A program made the translations under genes and the position numbers. From Intestinicryptomonas porci (GTDB lineage Bacteria > Verrucomicrobiota > Verrucomicrobiia > Opitutales > Intestinicryptomonadaceae): a DNA stretch of 64,000 nt. Under the pieces are notes generated by a model that was not told where the DNA came from, searched no databases, and saw nothing but the letters and a program-made list of their open reading frames with translations. Shown piece by piece: positions 1 through 8,291 of the stretch (positions within the stretch are counted from its first letter, which is position 1; every line of letters starts with the position of its first letter). The stretch is taken from positions 1-64,000 of the forward strand of contig NZ_JALBUT010000003.1 of assembly GCF_033971905.1 (NCBI RefSeq), read 5' to 3'.

Positions 1-102
1 TTCCATAGAAAAATGAAACTGATACAACGAATGGCTTATGGTTATCGAAACTTCCAAAATTACAGATTGAGGGTCTTGGTTCTATGCGGCGTCTTTCACT
101 AA
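1..102 (+). CDS. ISL3-family transposase, C-terminal fragment (cut by window edge)
   Basis: Frame 1 is open from the first base to a TAA at 100-102. It reads FHRKMKLIQRMAYGYRNF followed by QNYRLRVLVLCGVFH. The pattern 'K.K...R.AYG.RNF.NYRLRV' is the usual C-terminus of ISL3 (IS204/IS1001/IS1096/IS1165) DDE transposases. Only about 33 residues are visible, so whether the full gene is intact cannot be judged. No catalytic residue falls in this part. Confidence 0.75.
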   Translation, partial: FHRKMKLIQRMAYGYRNFQNYRLRVLVLCGVFH

Positions 103-127
103 AATCCACTCTCTTTGGTGTTGACCC
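1..127 (+). mobile_element. right end of an ISL3-type insertion sequence
   Basis: The window opens inside an insertion sequence. The first 102 bases encode a transposase C-terminus. The next 25 bases (ending TTTGGTGTTGACCC) lie where the right inverted repeat of an ISL3-family element would be. The left end is outside the window, so the repeat length and target duplication cannot be fixed. The element ends about 25 bases from the 3' end of tRNA-Leu. The outer boundary at 127 is an estimate. Confidence 0.5.
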
Positions 128-152
128 TTTTATTTAAGGGCTTCAAAAACCA

Positions 153-234
153 TGCTTGAGAAGGGGGTCGAACCCTTACGCCTTGCGGCACGGGATCCTA
201 AGTCCCGCGTGTCTGCCAATTCCACCACTCAAGC
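153..234 (-). tRNA. tRNA-Leu (anticodon UAG)
   Basis: On the minus strand the acceptor arm GCTTGAG pairs with CTCAAGC, with discriminator A at 153. The D-arm has the AATTGGCAGAC sequence typical of tRNA-Leu. The anticodon stem CGGGA/TCCCG encloses loop CTTAGGA, giving anticodon TAG. A long variable arm (class II) is present, as expected for Leu, followed by the T-loop GTTCGACCC. CCA is not encoded. The ISL3-type element lies immediately downstream. Confidence 0.95.
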
Positions 235-466
235 AAAATTAAAGCTTTTCAGAAAATATGACTCGGCAAAGAAATGCAAGCTTTATTATCGCAAAAATCC
301 CCGAAACGAAACATTTGGCATATTCTTATTGCGAGAAATTTCGCGGAATAATTCAAATTTCTGCACGAATTAAATTCCCGTAAAAATTCCCGTTGTTTCA
401 TTTCTTTGGATTTTATGTTTTTTTACATTTCCGTTTCTTTTTGCTAATTAATTGCTTCTTTAAAAG

Positions 467-1543
467 CTATTCATATATGAACGACACTGAAATTTTCTCG
501 GAAGAATTTGAAGTTTTTACGCGCAACCAATATCCGCAAAAATTATCCGAAAACGTCTTTTCAAACGGAATGCCGGCTTTAAGCTTTATTGTTTCGTACT
601 TTACCCAGAGTCCCGTGCCGTCAATATCAACTTCAATATCCAAATCAGTATCTGAAGAAGAAACCGCGTAAACGGACTTTTTGTCATACCCCGACAAAAG
701 AAGCATGTCCGAAGTTTCGCCTGCCGAAACTTTTTTGCAAATCCATGGGCTTCCTTTGCCGACAGGCTTGCCAAGTTTCCACAAGTCGTCTATCACTCCT
801 GCCCAAAGAGACAGCTTGCCGTCATCGGAAGTTATTATGTGCCTGTTTGACAATTTTTCAGCTCCATTTTCAATTCCGCTCATGAACATCAGCCCTCCGA
901 AAGAGCAAAAATCAAAAATATCAAAGTCATGAGAAGCTATCGGGCGGACTTTCGCCATGCCCTGCGCGTTTACGGCAGGCAGTTCATAGAAAGTACCTCC
1001 GCAGTTTAACAAGTCGCGCTCGGTTACGACTTCTCTTGCAACGCGCAAAATTCCAAATTCCGATGTCCCGTCAAAAGATTTGTTGCAGGGCAACAGATAG
1101 CGGCCCCCTCTTTCCTCTATCAAAACGGTGTCGCCGACATATGAAATTCCTTTGGGAGCTTCTTCCGTTTCAGCCAAAACCGATTCTTTAACGGAAGAAT
1201 CTTTTACAAGCTTTAAGCTTTCATTAAGGGAATAAATGTTTCCGCCATTCTTTCCGCGCGCCAATGCGCCAAGCTTCTTGCTTTTTATACCCATTGAGCG
1301 AAGCAAGGCGGCGTTCGCATTTTTACTTCCGCGCTTTGCAATCCCGTCAAAAATATCGGAGGGGATGCGCTTTTCAAAATCAAAAAGCGTAAAATGCGCG
1401 GAAAGCGAAACTGCGTCTGTTCGCGGAACAATACGGGTCCATTCCGCGTCTTCAAGCTCAATAAATTTTGACGAATTTTTATCGAGCGTAATTTCGCGCG
1501 ATTTCACAAAATCGCTTTTCCCCGTCGGAAGTCTGTATTTCAA
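467..1543 (-). CDS. 3' part of a frameshifted secreted protein (C-terminal half)
   Basis: This frame opens only at a TTG (1543) directly after an in-frame TAA, has no signal peptide and overlaps the end of the upstream frame by 65 bases. It is therefore best read as the second half of the gene starting at 2927, not as an independent gene. Residues about 250-330 ('DDLWKLGKPVGKGSPW', 'SGYDKKSVYAV') repeat a unit at the end of the upstream part ('DNLGAKLGRGSVFL', 'AGFDKRILVLD'). In the second copy the sequence runs straight on, showing how the first should continue across the break. The fold looks like beta-sheet repeats. The function is not recognised. Confidence 0.6.
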   Translation of the reverse strand: MKYRLPTGKSDFVKSREITLDKNSSKFIELEDAEWTRIVPRTDAVSLSAHFTLFDFEKRIPSDIFDGIAKRGSKNANAALLRSMGIKSKKLGALARGKNGGNIYSLNESLKLVKDSSVKESVLAETEEAPKGISYVGDTVLIEERGGRYLLPCNKSFDGTSEFGILRVAREVVTERDLLNCGGTFYELPAVNAQGMAKVRPIASHDFDIFDFCSFGGLMFMSGIENGAEKLSNRHIITSDDGKLSLWAGVIDDLWKLGKPVGKGSPWICKKVSAGETSDMLLLSGYDKKSVYAVSSSDTDLDIEVDIDGTGLWVKYETIKLKAGIPFEKTFSDNFCGYWLRVKTSNSSEKISVSFIYE

Positions 1544-2927
1544 TTAAAACGGGAGCGTCGGTTTTATGGTCAAGAACAAGAATTCGCTTGTCAAATCCCG
1601 CCGTAAGCATTGCGTCGGAAAGCGTGCCTGAGGCAACGTTTTCACGCAAAAACACGCTGCCTCTGCCAAGCTTTGCGCCGAGATTGTCGAGCCTGCCGTC
1701 GGGAACAAACCAAATATTCGAGTTTGAATTTAGCGGATGAGCCTTCTTTGCCTTTAAATCGCGGCTGTTCATAAACTCTTTTTGAGCGGAATCGTCGCAG
1801 CCAAGAGCAATGACATCTCCCCATCTGCAAAAATCCCCGATTACTTTCAGATACGAAGACCTCATTCTGATACCCGAAAAATCCTTCCTCGAAAACGACT
1901 TCGGAAATCTCCAAAACGCGCCATGCATGGTCATCAAATATTCGTCGCCACCAATATTTCTAATGCGCGGCCACTCCGTATTCCAGCCATGGGAGCCGTC
2001 ATAAGAATGGCTTGATTTCGGAAGGCGAAACGACGACCAGCTTCCGCCGTCGTTTAACATTAAAATTACGGATTTTGCATCCCAGCCCAACGCCCATATC
2101 GGAGTTGATTCGGGATTTTTTGAGCCTGTTATTCCGTCTTTTGATGTTATTTCAGTAAACTGGCACTTGCGAATTTCCGTCCAGTCGGAATCTCCGCATT
2201 CCCAAAATGCAAGCGCACCCGAAGTTATTGTCGGATCTTCCGCAACTTTGGGATGGCGAATGCCGTTGTTGGCATAAAACAATTTTCCAAACCCCGAATA
2301 AAGCCCCTTGCCGTGATAGCCGTGAAGATTTGATTTCTTGGGAAGAGACTTTCCGTTTTTGTCAAATTTCTGCGGATAATCTTTCAAATTACCGTCCCTT
2401 ATGATTTCCCTAACCTTCAAAGTGTTAACATCGACTTCATAAAGCCCCTCTTCCATCGTGGCAAAATATACGCTGTTTTCGGGAGTTTGCAGACTGCGCG
2501 CAGTGCCTGTTATTCTTCCGTGCATATCTTCGCGCCTGATAACCCTAACATTACCGTTTTCATCTATGGCATAACATCCGATGAAGAGCTGTTTTGATTC
2601 TTCATGAATGAGCCTGTTGGCATGAGTGCCGCCCACGCTTTCCTTGCGAATTGCGATGTCAAGAGTTGACGGGTTTATTTCGTAAAGCTTGTCGGAAGAA
2701 TAAGAATCGCAATGCGGTCCATAAGTCAAAGCCCAAAATTTTCCCGCCCAATTTGCGAGCGCGCCCGTGCCGCACTCGCCTTCCTTGTTCCAAAAAGCAA
2801 GATGCGGATAAACTCCGGAAATGCTTGGATACCCGCAAACAATAGGAACATCCTCGCTTATTGATTTTTGGGCTTTTACACAGCAGGCAAAACAAAATAA
2901 CGCAAACAAAACAAGTATATTTTTCAT
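1479..2927 (-). CDS. 5' part of a frameshifted secreted beta-propeller-like protein
   Basis: The start chosen is the ATG at 2927, giving a clear signal peptide (MKNILVLFALFCFACCVKAQ). A longer reading from 2951 only adds MYFYFSIE. The mature part has repeated blade-like segments (e.g. 'KLYEINPSTLDIAIRKE', 'GLYEVDVNTLKVREI'), suggesting a secreted beta-propeller. The frame stops at 1479, but homologous sequence continues in the next frame. Moving between them needs a +1 shift inside the G4-A4 run at 1515-1523 (+ strand CTTTTCCCC). Disrupted gene, recent mutation or assembly error are all possible. The function is unknown; neighbouring secreted proteins suggest a surface or periplasmic role. 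Confidence 0.6.
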   Translation of the reverse strand: MKNILVLFALFCFACCVKAQKSISEDVPIVCGYPSISGVYPHLAFWNKEGECGTGALANWAGKFWALTYGPHCDSYSSDKLYEINPSTLDIAIRKESVGGTHANRLIHEESKQLFIGCYAIDENGNVRVIRREDMHGRITGTARSLQTPENSVYFATMEEGLYEVDVNTLKVREIIRDGNLKDYPQKFDKNGKSLPKKSNLHGYHGKGLYSGFGKLFYANNGIRHPKVAEDPTITSGALAFWECGDSDWTEIRKCQFTEITSKDGITGSKNPESTPIWALGWDAKSVILMLNDGGSWSSFRLPKSSHSYDGSHGWNTEWPRIRNIGGDEYLMTMHGAFWRFPKSFSRKDFSGIRMRSSYLKVIGDFCRWGDVIALGCDDSAQKEFMNSRDLKAKKAHPLNSNSNIWFVPDGRLDNLGAKLGRGSVFLRENVASGTLSDAMLTAGFDKRILVLDHKTDAPVLIEIQTSDGEKRFCEIARNYAR

Positions 2928-3006
2928 TTCTATTGAAAAATAAAAATACAAAGCAAAAGCGCGCTTTCAAGACTTAAACAATAAACAATCCGTTTGGAAA
3001 TAAGAA

Positions 3007-3036
3007 GGCGGTTAGCCTACCCCAAGACTAACCGCC
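3007..3036 (-). terminator. 9-bp inverted repeat, probable terminator
   Basis: GGCGGTTAG at 3007-3015 pairs perfectly with CTAACCGCC at 3028-3036 across a 12-base loop. Read on the minus strand it is followed by TTCTTATTT. It sits about 150 bases beyond the stop of the thioredoxin-like gene and 80 bases ahead of the propeller-like gene, so it could end the former's transcript. The T-run is weak, so another structured role in the leader of the next gene is possible. Confidence 0.45.
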
Positions 3037-3182
3037 AGTTTATTTTCTATCTTATTTACCCCATCTCCCAATCACGAGAGAAATAGTTTTTTTTAAATTG
3101 TTGTTTTATATCTTTATGATATTCTTTTTAAAGTCAAGCGTTTTTTTAAAATTTTTTTTAAATTTTTAATCACACCTGTTTA

Positions 3183-4160
3183 TTAAAACAGAGTATTCCT
3201 TACTTTTCCATTTTTGCTTCCCTTTTTTACGGGATTTTTCGATATTTTATTTTCCGATGCGCAAGATTTCAAACGACTCATAAAATCACTCATATCATAA
3301 CGCCCGCTGCTGAAATCAGTTTCCAATTTATGCAAGCCCCCATTTTTATGCCAACATAATAAAATTTCAGGGTTTGCTGAAACTGCAAACGAATGCGAAA
3401 AATTCTTTTTAAAAAATTTTGCATAATCTGATTTTAAAAATCTCACATTGCTAAAATAAAGCATTTTTGAGGAGCGCGGAACTTTAATTTCAAGCGGAAC
3501 CAATATGAGATTTTTCATCGAAAAATCATAAAAATCGCGGAATTGGAATATTGGAGAATTTTCAACCGTCTCTTCGGGATTTGTTGAGCAAACAAAAATC
3601 ACAAGTTTATCCGACGTAGAATACATTTCTTTTAATTCCTCAAAATCCATACTTTTCAATTCGTAAGAAAAATGTTCTGATTCCACGCGATTATTTTCTT
3701 TAGTTGAAATAAAATTTTTTATTTCAAAGCCCAAACTTGTCATTTCAAACATTTCCGTCTTAAAAGAAGTAAAATCTCGAACATAATGATATTCATTTGG
3801 ATAGCGGAACAATATTATAATTGGATTATTTTCTGAAACAGTAGCATTTGACGGTATCATTTTAGATAAAAAAGCACCAATTTCCTTATTTAAAAATTTA
3901 TATTTGCCACCGACCAAAACAATATTTGCTTTGCAACATAATAGATTTTTCTCTGCGAAATTTATAAATGATTCCGATTTAAAAATCGGTGCCATCTTAA
4001 CTTTTCTGTTTACATCGGGAGATATGAAAAACAAAACTGTCTTATTTTCAGTTTTTGCGTTTGAAAGAACTTCACCAAGATTGTCATACCAATAAATATC
4101 CCCGAACAGAGACGTAAAAGAAAACAAAAACGCAAGAATTAAAAACAGTTTGAATTTCAT
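3183..4160 (-). CDS. secreted protein with two tandem thioredoxin-like domains
   Basis: The ATG at 4160 gives a signal peptide (MKFKLFLILAFLFSFTSLFG); the longer reading would need a TTG. The mature protein seems to hold two similar units. Residues about 20-155 begin 'YWYDNLGEVLSNAKTENK', then 'TVLFFISPD', like thioredoxin_7-type DUF255/DsbD-gamma domains. Residues about 160-300 have 'DKLVIFVCSTNPEE' and 'FSMKNLILVPLEI'. Neither unit has the redox CxxC, so disulfide exchange is unlikely and a binding role is more probable. It is codirectional with the frameshifted secreted gene downstream. The specific function is not recognised. Confidence 0.6.
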   Translation of the reverse strand: MKFKLFLILAFLFSFTSLFGDIYWYDNLGEVLSNAKTENKTVLFFISPDVNRKVKMAPIFKSESFINFAEKNLLCCKANIVLVGGKYKFLNKEIGAFLSKMIPSNATVSENNPIIILFRYPNEYHYVRDFTSFKTEMFEMTSLGFEIKNFISTKENNRVESEHFSYELKSMDFEELKEMYSTSDKLVIFVCSTNPEETVENSPIFQFRDFYDFSMKNLILVPLEIKVPRSSKMLYFSNVRFLKSDYAKFFKKNFSHSFAVSANPEILLCWHKNGGLHKLETDFSSGRYDMSDFMSRLKSCASENKISKNPVKKGSKNGKVRNTLF

Positions 4161-4221
4161 AAGGAGAAATAAGAATTTGTCCTGCAATTAAAAACTATTG
4201 CGCAAATACTGTCAAATTATT

Positions 4222-5562
4222 TTACGCGCGCGGCTCCGAAAGAACAAGCATCTGCCCCTTGCGAAAGAGCGAAAGCTGTCCCGTACTCGAAGACACAACA
4301 AATGCAAGACAATCCGCCGCAAGCGAAATCGAATACGCCGCAGCATGGCGCGCGCCAAGCCCTCCCGGGAGTTTCAAATTAAAGTCGGGAGTGTGGATTA
4401 ACGCGCCCGCCGCTTCCAATGTGCCGCTACCGTCTATTACAAACGCCCCGTCTATGAGCGAAAATTCCTTGACAGTCTCGTCCATGAAAGGGCTTAAAAC
4501 ATTCCTCTCTTCGGGCTTGTAGCCGAAAAACGGATTTAGCACAAGCTGCTTTAAATATGGGCGCAATTTTTCGGCGTCGCCAACGACAAAAAGACTGCCG
4601 ACAGGCTTGCCTTCCCTGCCTTCCACCGCAAGCTCGGTTGCGATGTCAATCACGCGCTCCACGACATCAGCCTTGACGCCCGCGGGCAAAGCTTCGGTGT
4701 TTTTCAAATAAAACTGCGAAAATTCCGCGCCTACATTGAAGACCATAATCGAATCGATGACGTCGCTTCCACGAATGCCTCCGATACAGCAAACTTTGTC
4801 GGTCTCGCTCAATATGCCCTTTGTTATGCCGACCAAAATCGCGCTTTTAAGCTGCCCCATTCTTATCCGCGAATAGGAGTGCACGCTGACGATTTCGTCG
4901 AAATCGTCCAAATCGGCGTCGGTTCTGCGCTCGCTCACAAGCACTATGCGCATTCCCTTAAAGTAGTTCGCTAATCGTATGCCGTTTGTGAAAGTGTCGC
5001 CCAAAACCACGATTGCGGTGCACCCGCTGTCCTTTGCAATTTTTTCAGCCTGAGACAAAAACACCTTGTTGAGCCTTCTTGCCTTGTCGCGCACGCCGTC
5101 AGTACCCGCAAAAGCTTCAAGCATTCTGTCCTGAAACTGCCTTATGGCAACAGGGGCAAGAAGGCGCGCCATTGTTTCGTCGTCTGAAAAAATCCCCGCG
5201 AGGGAAGACAAAACCTTCAAGTAGGAAGGCTCGTCGGCGCGCGCCAAAATCAAAAACACAAGGCGCGCGTTTGAATACTGCTCTTTGCCGTTTAAACGCA
5301 AACCCTGCGAGCACCTGCCGACCAAAAAGACGTATTTCCGCGACAAATTTTCAAGCTTTATATGCGGAAGGCAGACGCAGTTGCCAAGATAAGTTGACAT
5401 CGAGTTTTCGCGCTCGGCAAGGTCTTTTTGGATTTCATGCCTGGAAACCCCGCCCAAAAGCGAATCGGGAATCATCCCAATCAATTCGCCCAACGCTTCT
5501 TCAAAATCGGCGCTCTTCAAGTCGATTATGCGTGATTTTGCAAGAAACGATTCCAAATGCAT
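4222..5562 (-). CDS. PTS EIIA-like / diadenylate cyclase fusion protein
   Basis: Three parts are visible in 446 residues. Residues 1-150 resemble a fructose/nitrogen-type PTS EIIA domain, with a candidate phospho-histidine in 'CLPHIKL' (H67). Residues about 155-300 form an alpha/beta segment ('AIVVLGDTFTNGIRLANYF', 'MRIVLVSERR') like the pyruvate-kinase-C-like domain of archaeal DacZ. Residues about 330-446 are a DisA_N/DAC domain with DGA (371-373), GARHAAA (403-409) and VSSSTG (423-428). DAC domains make cyclic di-AMP from two ATP. The second Arg of the common RHR motif is Ala and the SEETG-type motif is SSSTG, so activity should be confirmed. The gene starts 2 bases after nuoA and ends a seven-gene run. 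No obvious membrane segment is seen. Confidence 0.8.
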   Translation of the reverse strand: MHLESFLAKSRIIDLKSADFEEALGELIGMIPDSLLGGVSRHEIQKDLAERENSMSTYLGNCVCLPHIKLENLSRKYVFLVGRCSQGLRLNGKEQYSNARLVFLILARADEPSYLKVLSSLAGIFSDDETMARLLAPVAIRQFQDRMLEAFAGTDGVRDKARRLNKVFLSQAEKIAKDSGCTAIVVLGDTFTNGIRLANYFKGMRIVLVSERRTDADLDDFDEIVSVHSYSRIRMGQLKSAILVGITKGILSETDKVCCIGGIRGSDVIDSIMVFNVGAEFSQFYLKNTEALPAGVKADVVERVIDIATELAVEGREGKPVGSLFVVGDAEKLRPYLKQLVLNPFFGYKPEERNVLSPFMDETVKEFSLIDGAFVIDGSGTLEAAGALIHTPDFNLKLPGGLGARHAAAYSISLAADCLAFVVSSSTGQLSLFRKGQMLVLSEPRA

Positions 5563-5564
5563 TG

Positions 5565-5954
5565 CTATCTGTTTGTCTTAGGTATGTTCCAATCCAGGGC
5601 GTCCTTTTTAATTTCGTAAAAAATACCCGCCGCAATAAGGGCGACAAAGAACATAACAGGCAAAATCAATGCAATGTTAGCCGCTATGAACTCGCGATAA
5701 ACGAGAGCGAGAGGCAATATGAAAACAGCCTCGATGTCGAACACGACAAAAAGCATCGCAACAACATAAAATTTCACGCCGAAACGCGGATGCGGCTTTG
5801 CCAAAGGCTTTATGCCGCATTCGTAAGCGGAGTCCTTCACTGCGTTTTTCTTGGAGCGCTGTCCGAAAATATGGCTTGCGGCGATTATGCCGAAACCTAC
5901 GGCAAGAGCCAAAACGATTTGAATCAAAACAGGAATATAGTCGCTTATTTCCAT
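5565..5954 (-). CDS. nuoA: NADH-quinone oxidoreductase subunit A
   Basis: This is the small membrane subunit A of respiratory complex I. Three transmembrane helices are visible (residues about 7-28, 60-80 and 88-110). The loop carries the family hallmark 'AYECGIKPLAKPHPRF', followed by 'KFYVVAMLFVVFDIEAVF' with conserved acidic residues. The ATG at 5954 is preferred; the longer frame begins with TTG. Length (129 aa) is normal. It stands alone, with nuoB onward absent from the window, between a peptide transporter permease and the diadenylate cyclase fusion. That is unusual for a gene that normally heads the nuo operon. Confidence 0.9.
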   Translation of the reverse strand: MEISDYIPVLIQIVLALAVGFGIIAASHIFGQRSKKNAVKDSAYECGIKPLAKPHPRFGVKFYVVAMLFVVFDIEAVFILPLALVYREFIAANIALILPVMFFVALIAAGIFYEIKKDALDWNIPKTNR

Positions 5955-6002
5955 TATGCGAAAATTATTTACAACAATGCGCTTTTTGCAAGACAAATTA
6001 CA

Positions 6003-8291
6003 CTAATTTCGCTTTACAGTCTTCGGGTTTGCAATGCTTAGCAACAAGTCGCCAAGAACATTGAATGACAAAACCGTAATAAAAATGGCAATGCCGGGAG
6101 TAAGCATCCACCAAAAGCCGAGCATTAAAATCTTGGTGTCGTTCTGCGCCTGGGAAAGCATCAAGCCCCATGAGGCGGACGGCTCCTGTATGCCCAATCC
6201 CAAAAACGAAAGCGCGGCTTCACCCAAAATATAGGCGGGGATTGAAAGAGTTGCGCTGACAATTAAAAAGCCCAAAACATTTGGAAGAAAATGCTTTAAT
6301 ATTATGCGCACAGGGCTTTCTCCCATCGCCCTCGCCGCCTGCACAAACTGGCGTTTTGAAAGCGAAAGCGACATGCCCCTTATCACCCTTGCCGACCCCG
6401 CCCAGCCTATGGCGGCCAAAATTATCACAATCATCACATACATCTGCGAGCTTGAAAAATGCGGCGCAAGCGCGGAACGCATTGCAAGCAATAAATAAAG
6501 ACTCGGCACCGACATCAAAAATTCAACAAACCTCATGCTGACAAAATCAAACGCGCCCCCGAAATATCCCGAAAGCCCGCCGACCAAAAAGCCTATCACC
6601 ATTGTTATGGCGATTCCTATAAAGCCTATGCTTAGCGAAATTTGCGCGCCGTACAAGAGCCTTGAAAAAACGTCGCGACCCGTGGCGTCGGAACCGAGCA
6701 GATAAATTCGCGCGTCAGGATCAGGGCTGTCCGCCCCGAACAGGCATTTTGAAATCGGAATGAAGCCCAAAAGCTTTGCGCCCGGCTTGTCTGCGAAAAA
6801 TTTTATCGGAACTCCCGCGCCTTCAACCGCAACATATTTTGAAGCGGAAGGATCGACGTTTTCGTAAATCTGCGCATAAAGCCTGCCGTCTTTAAAAAAT
6901 ATTTGGGACGGAGGGTGGAACGGCGTTGAAAGGCGCGGGACGGAAGCCTCGTAGGGCGCGAGGAAGTCGGCAAAAACCGCGCCGAGATAAAACAATAGAA
7001 GTACCGAAAACGCAACCGCACCGCGCGGAACCTTTAAAATTTTAAGCAGAAAATTTTTGCAGAAATATTTTGCCGCCCAAAGAAGCGCGACAATTAAAAC
7101 CAGCAAAAGCACCGCAAACAAAATCTTGCCAATTAAAACAGCGAGCCATTTTACCCAAGAAAACGCATCGGGATGAGCCTCCGCAATCCAACTGAAAGCC
7201 ACCACAATGGCAAGGATAAAAAGCGCAATAAAAGCAAGCAGCTTGTGCGGAACTTTCTCGTTTTCAAGACGAATTCTCGGGTCTGCGAACGCAAGAAGAA
7301 TGTCCGCCAAAAGCTGACCCGCAACGAGCATCACACAACCAATCACAACCCCCGCCATGACGACATACTGGTCCTGCCGCACAATGGCAGTGTAAACAAG
7401 CTGTCCAAGCCCAGGATAATTCATGACGTTTTCAACTAAAAGCGCGCCCGAAAGCAGTCCCGAAAACGCGAAACCAAAAGACGTGATTATCGGATTTACG
7501 GCGTTTCTTAAAACGTGCCTGAACATGACGGCGTTCTCGCCAAGCCCCTTTGCCCTCGCAGTCGTCGCAAATTCGCTCGACATGTACTCCAAAAAATTGC
7601 CCCTCATCACCCTCATGACAGATGCAATTCCACCGATTGAAAGCACGAATACGGGCAAAATCAAATGCTTGGCGTAATCGGCAAATTTTGAAGCGGGAGA
7701 CAGAAAGTCGTACATAATCGAAGTCTGTCCGCCCGTCGGGAAAGCCCCCGAAACCGCGGCAAACAACACCGCCAAAAGCGCGAGAAAGAAATACGGAATG
7801 CTTAAAGATGCGTAGGCAAGAAACGAACTTATCCTGTCAAAAAATCCGCCGCGCTTTACCGCCGCCAAAACGCCGAGCGGAATTGCAACCAAATATGTTA
7901 TAAGAACCGTTATAAGAGATAGCAAAAACGTCGAAAAAGCCCTCTGCCCCAAAAGCTTTGAAACGGGAATTTTGTAGCTCCACGAATACCCGAAGTCGGG
8001 CGTTCCAAAGTAAACTAGAGAATGCCCGCTTTTTTCGCCTTCGGGCAGAAGAAGGGAAGTTTTCACGGGAGAAACGCTGTTTAGCCACCTGCCGTACTGG
8101 ACATACCACGGCTTGTCAAGGCCAAGCTGTATTTCCTGCTGGCGCACGACTTCGGGGGATATGTCCTTTGAATTGCGCGCCTGGCTCAAAAAGTCGCCGG
8201 GGGCAATGTACATCAAAAGAAAAACAAGCATACTTATTCCGAGCAAAAGCGGAATGAGGGAAAACAGCCTTTTTAATATATACTTAATCAT
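6003..8291 (-). CDS. fused oligopeptide ABC transporter permease (OppB-OppC type)
   Basis: A 762-residue inner-membrane protein joins two permeases that are normally separate. Residues 1 to about 345 are DppB/OppB-like, with N-terminus 'IKYILKRLFSLIPLLLGIS', the 'EFATTARAKGLGE' cytoplasmic EAA loop and the family ending 'DPRIRL'. Residues about 430-762 are DppC/OppC-like ('LLGSDATGRDVFSRLLYGA', 'QAARAMGESPVRIILKHFL'). Between them lie two extra hydrophobic helices (about 350-410), which would keep both halves in the right topology. It overlaps the binding-protein gene by 8 bases. The ATPases (OppD/F) are not in the window. Confidence 0.88.
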   Translation of the reverse strand: MIKYILKRLFSLIPLLLGISMLVFLLMYIAPGDFLSQARNSKDISPEVVRQQEIQLGLDKPWYVQYGRWLNSVSPVKTSLLLPEGEKSGHSLVYFGTPDFGYSWSYKIPVSKLLGQRAFSTFLLSLITVLITYLVAIPLGVLAAVKRGGFFDRISSFLAYASLSIPYFFLALLAVLFAAVSGAFPTGGQTSIMYDFLSPASKFADYAKHLILPVFVLSIGGIASVMRVMRGNFLEYMSSEFATTARAKGLGENAVMFRHVLRNAVNPIITSFGFAFSGLLSGALLVENVMNYPGLGQLVYTAIVRQDQYVVMAGVVIGCVMLVAGQLLADILLAFADPRIRLENEKVPHKLLAFIALFILAIVVAFSWIAEAHPDAFSWVKWLAVLIGKILFAVLLLVLIVALLWAAKYFCKNFLLKILKVPRGAVAFSVLLLFYLGAVFADFLAPYEASVPRLSTPFHPPSQIFFKDGRLYAQIYENVDPSASKYVAVEGAGVPIKFFADKPGAKLLGFIPISKCLFGADSPDPDARIYLLGSDATGRDVFSRLLYGAQISLSIGFIGIAITMVIGFLVGGLSGYFGGAFDFVSMRFVEFLMSVPSLYLLLAMRSALAPHFSSSQMYVMIVIILAAIGWAGSARVIRGMSLSLSKRQFVQAARAMGESPVRIILKHFLPNVLGFLIVSATLSIPAYILGEAALSFLGLGIQEPSASWGLMLSQAQNDTKILMLGFWWMLTPGIAIFITVLSFNVLGDLLLSIANPKTVKRN

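Noticed and set aside
5079..6041. 320-codon plus-strand frame across the cyclase fusion and nuoA
   Set aside because: Spans two real genes on the other strand; low-complexity Arg/Lys/Pro composition.
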